DNA from: Bimuria novae-zelandiae CBS 107.79
Taxonomy: Eukaryota; Ascomycota; Dothideomycetes; Pleosporales; Didymosphaeriaceae
Direction of reading: 5' to 3'
Assembly (NCBI GenBank): GCA_010015655.1
Contig: ML976662.1
Location: 1,176,818-1,240,817, forward strand
Length of the DNA: 64,000 bases
This document shows, in pieces, positions 22,801 through 34,012 of this stretch. The position numbers and the translations under genes were made by a program. The notes beneath the pieces were generated by a model. The model was not told where the DNA came from. It ran no database searches and was given only the letters and a program-made list of their open reading frames with translations. Positions within the stretch are counted from its first letter, which is position 1. Every line of letters begins with the position of its first letter.

Positions 22801-25290
22801 CCTTATTAATGTCTTTATAGCCTGTTTTGCTAAGGATCTTGTGTAGTTATCTAGTAGCAGGATAGCTAAAGCGTTAGTAAAGCTAGCGTAGCTTAGTCTT
22901 AGTTAAGTAGTGGACAACGGTCTCTTGTTTATTAAGCAGGAGCTATGGATGTCCCTATTTACGGACAATTAGGAATTCTTTGCCACCTTAAACGAGCATA
23001 TTATTAATATTGTTAAAGAAGATACTATGATGATCTATATTATTTAAGTAGAGTAGAAATAGTGTGTTAGTTAGCATTACTATAAAGGTAATTGTACTAA
23101 ATAGCGTGCTAACATTGACGTCGCTAAAGAAGAAACACTCTAGATTATCTCTAAATTAGATTTAATAACGTCCTGCAATAGACTTATTAATAACTATAGA
23201 TAGTTAGATAAGCTACAGCGCCTTTACTTATGTCTTGCTAGTAGTTAAGACACTAGCTACACTAGTGTTAGGCATAATACCTTAAAAGATATCTACGCCG
23301 TAGCGTAAATTAAATAAGAAGAGTTAAGCATCTTTATTTACTTTACTAAAAATATAAGGATTATCGCCTATAATTACATAAAGTACGGCAGCGTTATTAA
23401 GGCTAGAGATAATAGCGTCGCCGTTAATCTTACTATAGGATGTAGTTAAGTAGACTTAGTTAGTAAAATATACTTTAATATTATTATTACTAGCATTATT
23501 GTCGCTGCCGTCGCTGTCTTTAAGCTCTATGCCTTTATAGCCGGCGAGAAACACTTTATAGCTTAGGGCATTAGGATTATCTTAAGCGTATTAGTTATAG
23601 CGTTAGCGATGCTCTATGCGCTCCTTCTTTAAGTGTTAAGTTAATTAGTACTTAAGCTACTTATAGATAAAGCATGTCTTATTACGGCGATTGCCTAAGT
23701 AGTTTAACTAATAATTATTATTATTAAATCGATTACCGCGCGATCCGCCTTAACCTTAATAGCGGCAACTATAGTAGTTATTATCTAATAATCCTATAGC
23801 TTGTCGATTATTGCAGATATAGCGGCGATTAGTGTAATACTACTTATCTGCATCTCGTGATAGAAACTAGCTATTAGGATAATAGCTTAACTACATGCTA
23901 ACTACGTTGCGGAGATCTATAGCAACACCTTTAAATGTGGTCGCTAGCTTTAAGCAAGCTATAGTAGTTGCTTTAATGCTACGACATGCGCTAAGGAGCT
24001 ATTACGTAAGTAAATGCTAATTATAGCTCTTACCCTAGTTTTATAATAGTGCCTAATAGAGCATGTTTATCTTATTAATAACTATTTTAAGACACTCTAT
24101 AGGGTCTTTCTTAAGGTTAGTAGTTATAACGCTCTTAAGCGTAGTGCTATGCCACTCTTAGAGGTACATCTAGTAAGCTTATATAGTGTTGAAGTACGTG
24201 CGTAGCTTGTTAAGCATTGTATTATAAGTAAGCGTAAGCGCCTAGGGAGCAATGTGATTATAGTAATACTAAAGCGCTTGGCTAGTAAGCATAATAGAGA
24301 GTGCTATTTTGTACTACTTATCCTTATTAATCCTAACCTTGGTGTAGAGGTCGTTAAACACCTTAATCTTTGTCTTAAGGATGTCGTATTTATTACCTAA
24401 ATACTTCTACTCCGGCGTGTATAACTTGGCGAGGTTAGTAAGTAAATAAGAGTTATTTTGCACAGGCGTAAATCTAGGTTATAATAATAATAATAATCCT
24501 TTACCTAGCGGAGCTCGCTGCTGTTGCTATTATTCTTTATTATCTATAATCTAGTGGCACTTAAAGCCTTCGCAGAGCCTTATAAGCTTAAAATGCTTAG
24601 CGGGCTATTTTAGGACAGCGGTTAATATGAGGAGTTCTGCGAATTAGTTAGGGAGATTATTACTATTATCTTGCTTAATATAGATGCCTTGCTAGCGGAG
24701 GAGCTCTTTAAGTGCTTTTTAAATACGCTTGTTAATGCTATTAAAGAGATTGCAGGTGAAATTCTCGAAATACTCCTTAAACTTAAGTAGTAAAAATAGG
24801 TTAAATATGTTATCTTCTTTTACCTGTATTATCTAGTTAATAACTATAGTGTTAAGTTTGTCTATATTAACGATAGCGTTAGCGATATTAAAATCTTAGT
24901 TAGCGTACTAGTTCTTATAGATTGTCTTATTTAGGTACCACGAGCGATCCTTTATTTAGGTGTACTTTATAATAGCGTTTTAGATGTGGGCCTATAATTA
25001 GTGTAATTTAATAAGAGTTGGCGTGGTTAACGCAAATCTCCTTCCGAACTAAGCCTTAGTAGGGACAATCCAGGCGGAGAGATCCTTTAAATACGAGGCG
25101 CCGCTGATCCTGATACAGGATAGCAGTGAGCTTGTCGTACCTGTACTTCGCACTAGCGATGCTGTATCCTAGGCCTTGGTAGGGGAGGAGGCATGCGCTA
25201 ACCGCTTCTATCGCCAGAATACTCAGCCTGAAACGTGCGCTGAGATTCCCTGTACACAGTATATCTTGCTGATCTATGGTGTAGCAACCA
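19900..25290 (-). pseudogene. Copia 2 gag-pol remnant
   Basis: The best preserved part is the integrase core end at 22043-22552: VIKTDAGKNFITNKFINN (the second catalytic Asp region), then VKEVPVEAHYLISKVKRYY, the usual Copia integrase VPVEAHxxxGxVER-type block, where the catalytic Glu position reads Lys, consistent with G-to-A RIP. A second open stretch at 25056-25298 next to the upstream LTR is less mutated. Near 20060-20110, RDNLVDLITKTGSNLAIE resembles the NxADxxTK end of Copia RNase H. Everything between is broken by stops. The polyprotein cannot be made from this copy. Confidence 0.82.
21517..21689. repeat. Solo LTR C (173 bp), GC-rich, target duplication CCTAG
   Basis: A GC-rich block stands out in otherwise very AT-rich DNA. 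It starts TGTCACGAGTCG, ends GCTTTTTACA, and is flanked by CCTAG at 21512-21516 and 21690-21694. TG/CA ends plus a 5-bp duplication identify a solo LTR. It interrupts Copia 2 and is little touched by RIP, so it inserted after the surrounding DNA was mutated, or escaped. Confidence 0.75.
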
Positions 25291-25298
25291 CTGATCAG

Positions 25299-25540
25299 TG
25301 TTGATATAGCAATAGGCTGTTGGATCAAGACTTCGTTGCAACGATGTGGTATTGATTTAATTCTTAATTACAGATCTATTATGGTAGGCTGTTATAAGAA
25401 GTATTTATTAAGCGTGGTTTATCCCCTGCTAGCCTAATTAGGACTAGCGTAATAAACCACAGGCAAACTACGCAACAAACCACAGGCAAACTATATAGTG
25501 GTAAAAGCCGTAGCAGTGTTGCGCAGGTTTAAAGCCAATA
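25299..25540 (-). repeat. LTR of Copia 2 (5' LTR in element orientation)
   Basis: TGTTGATATAGCAATAGG through AAAGCCAATA, followed by ATTAG. Confidence 0.88.
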
Positions 25541-25886
25541 ATTAGCTTATAATAAACTTAGTAATAACCTTAGTAAAGGAGAATAAAAGGCTATAAATAA
25601 CTAATAATTATTATAAATAAAAATAGGATAGGCGTAGGTAATATATTACCTTTAAAAAAGTTTTATAAGCTAAGGAAGGTTAAAAGCTTACTATAAAGGT
25701 TAAAAAAGTACTCTAGTAGGTAAAGTAAGAGGACTATATAAGATAATTATAAGCACTACCTATATATAGTAAGTACTATAAGTAAGGCTATAAAAGGACT
25801 TAGTATACTTCGAGATTATAGTTATTATATTAATGTATTTATATTAAATTTAATTATTAAGTTATTAAGCTATCGTGCAGAAAGCC

Positions 25887-25946
25887 GCGTCGGTTTTAAT
25901 GGGGTGGCTTAGTGACTAGGGTGGCTCAATGACTGCTGAAACAATG
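25887..25946 (-). repeat. Right terminal inverted repeat of outer element
   Basis: Reverse complement begins CATTGTTTCAGCAGTCATTG and carries the same two 17-bp units as the left end. It is followed by TA at 25947. Confidence 0.75.
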
Positions 25947-26112
25947 TAAGAGGACAGGTAGGGCAGGTAGTATAGTGACAAGATAGAGACCAAAGGGGTT
26001 GTATTCGGTATGAGAAAGAAGCGAATCGCTACCGAGCCTCCGCTCGGATAGCGTTAGCTATATACCTTGAGTCAGGCCCTTAGTCAGTCACATACACCCG
26101 TGGCGTGACAAA

Positions 26113-28420
26113 CACGTTATCCCCCGCATGGCCAACATCGCCCTGGCACGGGCCACATCTTATTAGCCAATTAGATGCAAATACATTAAAACACTAAATG
26201 TTTATCGTTATGTAGGCAATTTTTGTTTGCCAGCCAAAACACGCCTTTTTTAAAAGCTTTTATATATGCAACTATGCCTAATTATATAGCGCTATTAAGG
26301 AACGATGCTAACTTCGTAAAATATATAAAGTATAGCCTAAAGGCAGGAGATTTGCCTAATTTACCTACTTAGCTGCCACCCTTATAGTAACTACTTAAAA
26401 TTAATAATCTATATACTTTTAGACGCGCTCTCTTACTTAACTATATAGATTTTAACTCTCCTATCGCTTTATTTAACTTGTTTTTTAATGCAGGCGTTGT
26501 TAATTAGATCGCATACTATATAAATTAGCATGCTAAAAAGCTTTAGGCTAACGCGCCCTTAACGCCTAACCGCCGTTAATAGAAACCTACCTCTCTAAGT
26601 AAGCTATATACGTACTTTGCCGTTGTTGTTTATATAGGCGTCTACTAGGAGCCCTCGCTTGTCGAATACTAGCAGAAGCTTCATGGGACAGCGCCTTGGC
26701 ATGAGATTAATTGCTACATGTTAAAGGAGAGATAGTAGCAGCTTAATTACTACTTATACTATATAGAGGTTAACTAGAGCTTTAAGTCTCCCTTTAGCTA
26801 AGTGTAAGATCTCTTAGAGACGCTTTGCAAGCGTAGCTTTAAGTACTAGGTGCCTAGCGTACACCTCTACGTTAATAAGGTAACTATAAGATTTACAGGC
26901 CGCGTAAGTAAGGTTATAATAATAAAAATAAAGCCTACGCCTAAAGGCTTTAAGATCTAGTGCTTAGCTAATAATAGAGTAATTCTAAACTAGTTATTTT
27001 ATGCTAGAGGGCGAGGGCCTATTAACTTACTTAACTTACCTGCTAACGCGCTAGCTTTTACTCCTATAAAGTTAGTTTCTATTACTCTCGTACTCGCCGT
27101 AAACGCTGCCGGCCAGCGCCTCTTTCCGCCAAATCTCCACATTGTGTAGGACGACAATCTCTTTAACACTATCCCTATACTTAAATATTTTAGATTTAAA
27201 GGCGTAGGCTGTGCTGGGACAGTCTACACGATAAAGACAATAATAAAAGAGATTTTTAAGGTAATAATAAAGGCGGAATTATAGGTAAAGGCGCTAGCCG
27301 TTAGCACTCGCACGTAGGTAAAGCTCTTAAAAAAGTGCTTTAATAGTAACTTAATAAAACTTAAAACACACTATACGCGCAAGCTAGAGTGGGGAGATAC
27401 TTACTAGGCGCTCTCGCAGAGTCGGCAGGTGCTTCAGGCAGCTTAGAGAGATAACTAGGTCGTTCTTTTTACTAGTACTATCGCTAAGCGTAAGTACTTT
27501 GCCCTTAACACCATGCTAATGCTCCGCTGACGATAGCCGCTATAAGCAACTTAGGTCATTATAAAGCTCCGCTAACGCTCTAAGATAGCTCTAAATAACA
27601 AGAAACTCTTTAAGAAAGCCTTTAGCAGCGAGCCTCTTAAGTTACTAAGTATTTCTTAGATAATAGACGACTATAATTACTATAAGAGCAAGGTTAATCG
27701 CTTTAACTAAATAAAAAGCTACTACTCTATTTAGCAGGTCTGCTAGCGTACCTAGCGCCCGCTCTAGTACTTTCTGCTAGATCTAACGCTTAATAATTGC
27801 TACAGGCTCTCCTTGTACTCCTCTTACGACTCCGCTAAACGCTCCGGCCACAAGAAGTTCTTATATAAGCTTATTAAACAGCTCTTTAAGCGAGGTGGCC
27901 GCCCTACTTAAGGCTTAAACAAGCGTGAGCGACCTGACGACGTACTCGCCAGCAGAGAGGGCAACTTTGGTAGCTTACATATATCTACAAAGCTGTTTAT
28001 AGAGGGCAAAAGCTGTGTTAATTGCGCGGTAGCTAGACGTATAACTAATAAGAAGCTCTAATCCTAGACACCTCTAGTATAAGTTATAGGTAATATAAGG
28101 TTATCTTATAGCTCTTAACGCCCACTACGTACTTATTATAGCTATACGCTTTGCCGGCTACCTTTATATAGGCTAGAAGTTAATGCTAAGTGCTAGGCAG
28201 AGCACCTCCGCCGGCATTAAATAATTAGGTTAATAGACATAAAAGTAAGCTTAACTATTATGTAAACCTATCTTAAAGCCCTTAGAGATGCAAAATCTAT
28301 GCGAAGTTACCCTACAGAGGCATAATTCTTGGTGTTCTGCCGGGTCGGAGCAATTCATCCGATTGGCCCTCAAATGGTGGCCCGTGCCAGGGCGATGTTG
28401 GCCATGCGGGGGATACCGTG
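26113..28420 (+). mobile_element. piggyBac-like DNA element 1 (2.3 kb)
   Basis: Terminal inverted repeats are almost perfect for about 50 bp: CACGTTATCCCCCGCATGG at 26113 matches the reverse complement ending at 28420 with one difference, then diverges by transitions. The interior is strongly AT-converted. The same terminal consensus (TATCCC-CGCA-TGGC-) and a homologous transposase occur at 34287-36578 in the opposite direction. I could not identify a convincing target duplication; the TTAA usual for piggyBac is not evident, so the superfamily call rests on the transposase relic. Confidence 0.8.
26285..28260 (+). pseudogene. piggyBac-like (DDE_Tnp_1_7) transposase remnant
   Basis: Stops interrupt the frame throughout, but the order of conserved pieces is readable. 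FNLFFNAGVV begins the N-terminal half near 26468; AVVVYIGVY and EPSLVEYQQKLHGTAPWHEIN follow near 26620-26710; VTIRFTGRVSKVI and KPTPKGFKI near 26880-26950 correspond to the piggyBac fGR-KP-kyGiKlw core; and SITLVLAVNAAGQRLFPPNL near 27070-27130 precedes the degraded second catalytic Asp (VxxDN). Intact relatives cut and paste precisely. The copy at 34.3-36.6 kb reads the same way and helped fix the frame. Confidence 0.75.
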
Positions 28421-28539
28421 CATCTTGATTTTGTATGAAAACATGCACAGTGGGCAAAGATCGACCACTAGACCGGGCCCCCTGCCTCAGCCTAATTCTC
28501 CGCGCGGCTTACTCCGCCCCCACCATCTCATTTGCATAG

Positions 28540-29419
28540 TGGCACAGTTCCGATCGGATTCACGCCAAGACTACGCCAAGCAATGAGGATGTACGAGGAG
28601 CTCGTTTTTAGTGGGCTTCAATTTTCAGCGCGTTATCTTTACTGACGAAACACCAGCTCGAGTTGGTGAGTAGCGCGGCCTGCTGCGCGCCTGGGCAAAG
28701 GAGGATGAGATCTATCATCCCGACGTCAAAAGGCCGAAGATTCGAAACAATTGCGCCCTCCGGTTCTACGGCAGCTTTACCTGCGATGCGAAGGGGCCAT
28801 GTCACATCTACGGTACAGAGTCTCCGGAGGCCAAAAAGCTGGCCAAACAAGCCCTCGATGAGGAGAATCAGCGCAACAAAGAACAGAGACAACAGCTGGT
28901 CCCGCAGGCGCTGCCCTCAGAGAGCTTGGAGACGCCAACGCTAACAGCAGGGCGTGGGCTTGGGCAAAACACCATGAATTAAAGCGCGGGGACCGCTCAC
29001 GCGGCGGTGTAGACGGTTACAGACACCGCGAGGAGGTCCTGAAGCCCTTGCTGGTGCCGTGGATCAACTCTCTATATGAAGAAGGCAGAGCTCCGTTGCT
29101 GCTCGAGGACGGTGCTCCTGCTCATACCAGCAAGATTGCAGTTGAATATCTAGAAGTCTCGCACATACAGAAGCTCAATTGGCCAGGGCACTCGCCAGAC
29201 GTCAACGCTGCGGAGCACTGCTGGCCATGGATCCGACGTCACATTACGCAGGACTTCATGCCGTCTACGTGCGAGGAGCAGTGCCGTCGGCAGTGGGAAT
29301 ACGAGTGGGAGCAGATGCCTACAGAGCTTCTTAATCAGTGGATTGACGGAATTCCAGATGTTGTTCAGCAGATAATTAAGCATAGCGGAGACAACTGTTT
29401 TCATGACGGCGGCGGCTAA
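28540..29419 (+). pseudogene. Tc1/mariner (DDE_3) transposase, lightly mutated
   Basis: This block is GC-normal, unlike the elements to its left. It keeps the Tc1/IS630 catalytic pieces: VIFTDETPARVGE near 28632 (first Asp), LLLEDGAPAHTSKIA near 29095 (second Asp), and NWPGHSPDVNAAEHCWPWIRR near 29177 (third acidic residue). Two in-frame stops (at about 28582 and 28673) look like single C-to-T changes, and the frame shifts near 28900-28930. The first and last thirds therefore lie in different frames. The 5' end is missing or unrecognisable where the piggyBac-like element ends. A sequence at 29535-29560 (GGATTTGTACGAGTGGGCGA) may be the right inverted repeat; I found no left partner. Confidence 0.8.
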
Positions 29420-30323
29420 AATCTGCCCTTAATACCAAATCTTAAGCTTCAAAATCGCCTAAATAGGCAATCAAGTAATTCTCCATCGTCTACATATTAA
29501 AAAATCCGAAGAAAATCGCTTTTATATGAGGATTTGTACGAGTGGGCGATATTTGGTGGGGAGCCAAGAATGCGCACGCTAGTACTAGTCCTCACTAAAA
29601 ACGAGCACGTAAGCAACCATCGGTGCGCTGGCACCATGGCTCAGCCGCCTGCCCTAAGCGAACAGCGATCGTGTTAACTGGTCATCGTTTCGAGAGGTTG
29701 AGCTGGCGTCTGGTGCCAGGCACGTGGCTTCAGCCGGGGGTGTTTTGCTCAAGAAATACAAAGCTTTTCAGCTGGGGGGTATTTTGTTCAAGAAATACGA
29801 AGCTTTTTCAGTTCGAGTGGCGGCGCGGGTTTGCTTGGCGGACGGGCTGCACATGTGGGATGGGCGGCTGATGATTGGGTCAAATGTTTGTCGGCGGAGT
29901 GGAGGATTGTATGGGGGAAAGAGGTGAATGTCAGCTCTTCCATGGCGGGCTGGTACCTGGGCGTATAGGTACCTCGATCCAGTGATCTGCAAAGGGAGCC
30001 TCCAGCGCACTCGTGCCGGTAAAGAAGATACAGGGGCGCAGAAATAACACCGTCATCGGAATATGCTCCGGGTATAGGGTCTGGCTGTTACCTATGGTAC
30101 GACTCGTCAACCTATTAAACTTCGAGCTTCTGGTCGCCTTGGGTACATATTGCGGCTGAGGTTGTGCACAAGCCCGAGTGGCAGGGGCCAGAACCGCGCC
30201 GCAGCGGTCCGCTGGGACGCCTCGATACTCCATCGCAGACGAGCGGCGCCATTAAAACTCCCCACATGCCCTTTCAAGGCGAGCCGTGAGTTTTCGCAAA
30301 ACAATTCCTGTGCGTCTGCCACT
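29420..30323. other. Intergenic between repeats and LtrA gene
   Basis: No supported gene. It contains a tandem pair of 39-bp units (29736-29813) and the presumed LtrA-gene promoter near 30000-30320. Confidence 0.5.
29736..29813. repeat. Two tandem 39-bp units
   Basis: GGGGGTGTTTTGCTCAAGAA... recurs 39 bases later as GGGGGTATTTTGTTCAAGAA.... The differences are transitions plus one length change in a T run. Confidence 0.8.
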
Positions 30324-32716
30324 ATGGGTTGGTCGTTCCACGGGCACAAGAGAGATGTGTATGTTCCACCCCCATCACATGTCATAAGATGATTGGACAA
30401 TCGTCTTGTATGAGGTCGAAGGGTATGCTAATGCGGTAGGAAATATGTAGCGACGCAGAAAAACATTTGAAGAGGTTGCATAAGACTGTACCATGGACGT
30501 CGAATCCCCTCGAGGGCGCCGACCACGAAAACCTCGTGTTCTCACAGCGCCACGAAGCGAATACCGTCGAGCTCTTCTTCGATCTTTTCTTCGTGGCTAA
30601 TCTCGCGACGTTCACGACGTATCATTCGATCACCGATTCGGATTACCTTATTGCGTACATCGGCTTCTTTGGCATTTTGTGGTCCAGCTGGTTCCAGGTT
30701 ACCCTGCACGATGTGAGGTTCGCGAGGGACAGTTTGTACGAGAGGGTCTGCAAGACGGTGCAGTTCACGGTGTTTGTGGGCCTGGCGCTGGTGGGGAGTG
30801 GGTTTAATCCTGGGAAGGGCCCGACTGAGGGGAAGAAGGCGAGTAATACGGTAAGTTTGGGCTATCCAGACGCTTTCTCATGCCTCTTCTGGATCCTACC
30901 GCTGACACTTCCCAATTGGTAGAACTTCCGTATTCTCTGCTATACTCTGGTTATTAGCAGAGGCTTGTTAGCGATCCAGCATATCGTAGTTTTAGTAAGT
31001 ATGGGGGTTATTTCAGAAACATGTGAGGGAGGCAGGCTGACGGAGGCAGTTCTACCTTGTCCGCGCGCGATACTCGAAGTTATACCTTCCTATGGGCCTC
31101 ATGATCGGGCTGTATCTCCTCGCCGTCGGAGCTTTCGCGGGCATGACGCCGGCGTTCAAAGAAGGAGATGAATCGCACCGTAGCGTGTACATCGTTTGGT
31201 ACATTGTGATGATGGTCGAAGCGGTGGCTGTGATCACGATATCCTCGGTCTGGCGAATGCTGAGCTTCAAGAAGACGCATTTGATGGAGCGCATGAGCTT
31301 GTTAACACTGATCGTCATTGGCGAGGGCGCCATTGGTGTCACGAAAACCGTTTCGAGATTGATGGGGAAGTATGGTCTTGAAGTCGAGGGCTGCTTCTTG
31401 GTTATGTGCATCATCGTGGTTCTGGTAAGTTCGAAGCACACCACCAGGCCACAACTTTGGAGACACGCGTGTCACAACCATTGAACGCAGGTCGCACGAT
31501 ATCGTTTCCTAATTTTTGGCCTGTTTCAGAAGTATGATTTGTATCGACAACGCTGATACAACATTAGGTCCTCATCTGGGCGCTTTACTTCGACAACTTC
31601 CCGCACGGCCACTACGGCAGGATCCGTCAACAAGTCTGGTCCGTCCTGCACTTCCCCTTTCAGCTCGCCATCGTCGGCGTCGTTGAAGGCAGCCAGCAAG
31701 TCGCGCTCGCGCGCTACGTCATCAAGAACTGGGCCAAAATCGACACCTCCATCGACGAATACTGCCTCCAGCAGAACCTCGACGGCGCAAAGCTCCGCGA
31801 CAAGCTGCTCGACCTCTTGGACTACTGGTACTTCACGTCCAAGACGGAGACCTACAAATTCCAAGCCATCACCGAGGCGAGCATCTGGAAGATCGGCAAC
31901 ACAACGGATATCTGTGCCAAAGAGAACGTCAAGGAGTTCGTGGATAAGGACTCAATACCGCCGCTGTTTTATGACATGGCCATTGATATGTTCGACGGCG
32001 TGTATGTCGGCCTGGGCATGAAGTTGCCGGCAGATAAGCTGGAGAAGCAGACGGCGTCCGAGGTCGCGCTCAAGAGCTGGAAGCTGGTGTACTTGTACTA
32101 CTGGTCGTCGTTCTGCATGCTGATGCTGTGCTCGATCGTGTTCCTCGTGTTGATCCGCCGCCATCGCCACGATTTGTTCGATTTCGTGTCCATTGGGTCG
32201 CGCGTCGCGGCGCTAATTATCGGCGGGGTGCTCTGCGCTCTGGTCGGCAACGAGGTAGGCTTGTACCAGTTCCTGGGCTCGCCGGCGGTCCTGCCTACCT
32301 GTCTCGTTCTTATCTTCCTGGTGCTTTGTTTCGACAAGCTGTCCGCGGTGTTTTGTAATTGGCATCTCCTGAAGAGCAGACAGCCGTATGCGAAGGAGTA
32401 CGAGGAGCATGGCCACCATGGGCACGGAGAGGTGAATGTACATGCTGAGCATGCGTCTGGCCACTCGCATCATAATTCTACGCTGCTTGATAAGCGCAAG
32501 TCCGCGGCGTGGAGTATCCACGGCGAAAGCATGCTCGAGGACACGCAGCCGCTCACGAAACATGCAGCTGGCACGGGGTATTACGGATCGGAGCAGGAAA
32601 GCTATGCCATGTCACCGTTGATGAGTCCGCCGATTACGAATCCGCCTTCCGCGACGGGCACGACGCATTCCGGGGGATACATGCCTGTGAGCACCACACA
32701 AAACTTTGGGGCTTGA
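30324..32716 (+). CDS. LtrA (low temperature requirement A)-family membrane protein
   Basis: Five exons, 30324-30358, 30451-30850, 30923-30994, 31050-31424 and 31568-32716, give 676 aa; introns are 92, 72, 55 and 143 nt and all phases close. The start ATG at 30324 needs the short first exon (MGWSFHGHKRD), because the second exon's frame is closed upstream by a stop. The hallmark of the LtrA family, ANTVELFFDLFFVANLATFT, lies near residue 55, followed by about ten membrane segments. The C-terminal tail is cytosol-like, His-rich (HGHHGHGEVNVHAEHASGHS) and Ser/Thr-rich. LtrA proteins were named from Listeria; their fungal role is not established, and transport or sensing would be guesswork. The gene sits between two transposon blocks yet has normal GC and an intact frame. 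Confidence 0.87.
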
Positions 32717-33422
32717 GCAGAGCTGGGATATTTGGCGTGTTCTTTTTTCAGTCTAGCGTACAGCATCAGTGTGGAGTTTGGGCATATGAAAATTGGCGAG
32801 CATGTAGTATGTAATGATTGGATCAAATATGAAGTAATGCGACTGCGGCCTGGTTTGATCGCGGGCAGAGACTTTGATACCCCTCGATGAAGTCATATAT
32901 CTCTTTTGACTCGCCGTATTGCTCTCTCTTGGCTTTGTTGGACACTGCTCCGACTTCGAACATTCGATCAATGGTCGGAAAGATTACGGCCTCGGCGGTT
33001 CCTAGCATTCTCATAGGCGCTGCCTTGGACGTAGGAGATGTCAAACTACCACACAGCAGATTGAACTCGGGCGCTCCCGCCGAGCAATAGCATGGTGGGC
33101 CCTCGAGAGGACATGAGATCGGCTCAAGTGGATGACTGGGTCTCGTTCTCATGTTGGCATCGATCTGATTCCCTGAAATACTGGTCACAGACTCAAAAGT
33201 CCAGACTACCCAGTAGATACCACAGGACCAAGAGTCCTAGTCTTGATCGAGAACCTTTCGCGCGGGTCAAGTCCTCTGCAACGATACACCTCCGTTTCCA
33301 TACACACTCTTACCCATCACGACTTAGGTATTTCTTTTCGTAGATTTCAGAACCCTCAGAAACCCAAGCCTGAAGAACTGCATAAAAACATACTCATATA
33401 TCTTCACCCATCGAGTTCCGCG
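32717..33422. other. Intergenic, promoter side of secreted-protein gene
   Basis: No supported gene. Short frames only; normal base composition. Confidence 0.5.
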
Positions 33423-33992
33423 ATGCTGAGTACAAGCTTAGTCGTAGCCCTCGCACTCATCCTGTACACCACAGCAAAACCTTTCGCACCGACCAGCGGT
33501 CTTCCCACCCCCAATCCCCCGTCACACACTCTCCCCGCCTCTTCCATACTCGCATCTTCTCCGACGAGCGTTGTCCCCAACTCCACTACCCAAACCTCCG
33601 GCAGCCGCAACCTCGCCAAACCAGGAAAACTCTGCATCATGGCTCACGCTCAATTCTCCTCAGTCGGCGTAGTAGGCTGTCTCATCAACGTAAACCGCGT
33701 CGCCTACTTGCCCGCAACCTACGCCCTCCCCTCCTGCCTAAACTACTGCATCAAAGTGCGCGCCAACGGCTGCTCCGTCAACCTCCTCTGGATCGACAAC
33801 TCTGTAGCCGACGGAACTAAACCGGCAAACTACGATATCAGCTACGACGCCTGGAACCACCTGATCAGCGGCGCGAACGCGAAAGATGCGCCCGTCTACG
33901 GCGGCGGTCTGCAGGCGACGTGGGAGTGGATCGACAACGCAGCGTGCGCCGAGCATCTGCACACGCGTGACGGAAAGATTCCTATCTGTTAG
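33423..33992 (+). CDS. Small secreted cysteine-containing protein (189 aa), candidate effector-like
   Basis: Single exon. The ATG at 33423 is chosen because it begins a clear signal peptide (MLSTSLVVALALILYTTAKP); upstream in-frame Mets would bury it. A Pro/Ser/Thr-rich linker spans residues 20-65, then a compact domain with eight Cys (LCIM, GCL, SCLNYC, GCS, ACAEH, terminal IC). Its pieces, INVNRVAYLPA, VNLLWIDNS and YDISYDAWNHL followed by a GGG turn, match my memory of a family of small secreted fungal proteins of unknown function; no enzyme motif is visible. It lies in a 4-kb gene island with the LtrA gene, flanked on both sides by RIP-mutated transposons, a setting often seen for effectors. 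A role in host interaction is inference only. Confidence 0.8.
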   Translation: MLSTSLVVALALILYTTAKPFAPTSGLPTPNPPSHTLPASSILASSPTSVVPNSTTQTSGSRNLAKPGKLCIMAHAQFSSVGVVGCLINVNRVAYLPATYALPSCLNYCIKVRANGCSVNLLWIDNSVADGTKPANYDISYDAWNHLISGANAKDAPVYGGGLQATWEWIDNAACAEHLHTRDGKIPIC

Positions 33993-34012
33993 CCAACATC
34001 ACAACTCGACTA

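Larger units (their letters stand above)
19547..25540 (-). mobile_element. Copia-type LTR retrotransposon 2 (6.0 kb), reverse strand, RIP-degraded
   Basis: Two 242-bp LTRs (19547-19788 and 25299-25540) bound it and ATTAG flanks it (19542-19546 and 25541-25545). Coding relics lie on the minus strand, with gag at the right end and RNase H at the left. The LTR pair differs mainly by C/T and G/A transitions, for example ATACGGCAA versus ATATAGCAA near the ends. A younger, GC-rich solo LTR sits inside it at 21517. Confidence 0.92.
10802..25946. mobile_element. Outer inverted-repeat DNA element enlarged by five nested insertions
   Basis: The two ends are inverted copies of about 60 bp: GTTTCACCAGTCATTGAGCC at 10806 matches, as reverse complement, the sequence ending at 25942, with scattered C/T and G/A differences. 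Both ends abut a TA (10800-10801 and 25947-25948), the usual pogo/Tc1 target duplication. Subtracting the inserted elements and one copy of each target duplication leaves about 1.14 kb of very AT-rich DNA, at 10862-11245, 13097-13194, 13628-13671, 18984-19043, 19473-19541 and 25546-25886. I recognise no transposase in it, so it was probably a non-autonomous pogo-type element or is destroyed by RIP. Its outermost bases (ACGTGTTTCACC) resemble those of the Fot1-like element inside it (ACGTGGTTCACC). Confidence 0.75.

Noticed and set aside
10802..28420. Possible centromere or telomere sequence because of extreme AT content
   Set aside because: The AT richness is explained by RIP of identified transposons; no telomere repeats are present.
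28597..29607. CACTAAAAACGAGC-type inverted pair as ends of the Tc1/mariner copy
   Set aside because: The left copy lies inside the transposase coding region, so it cannot be the element end.
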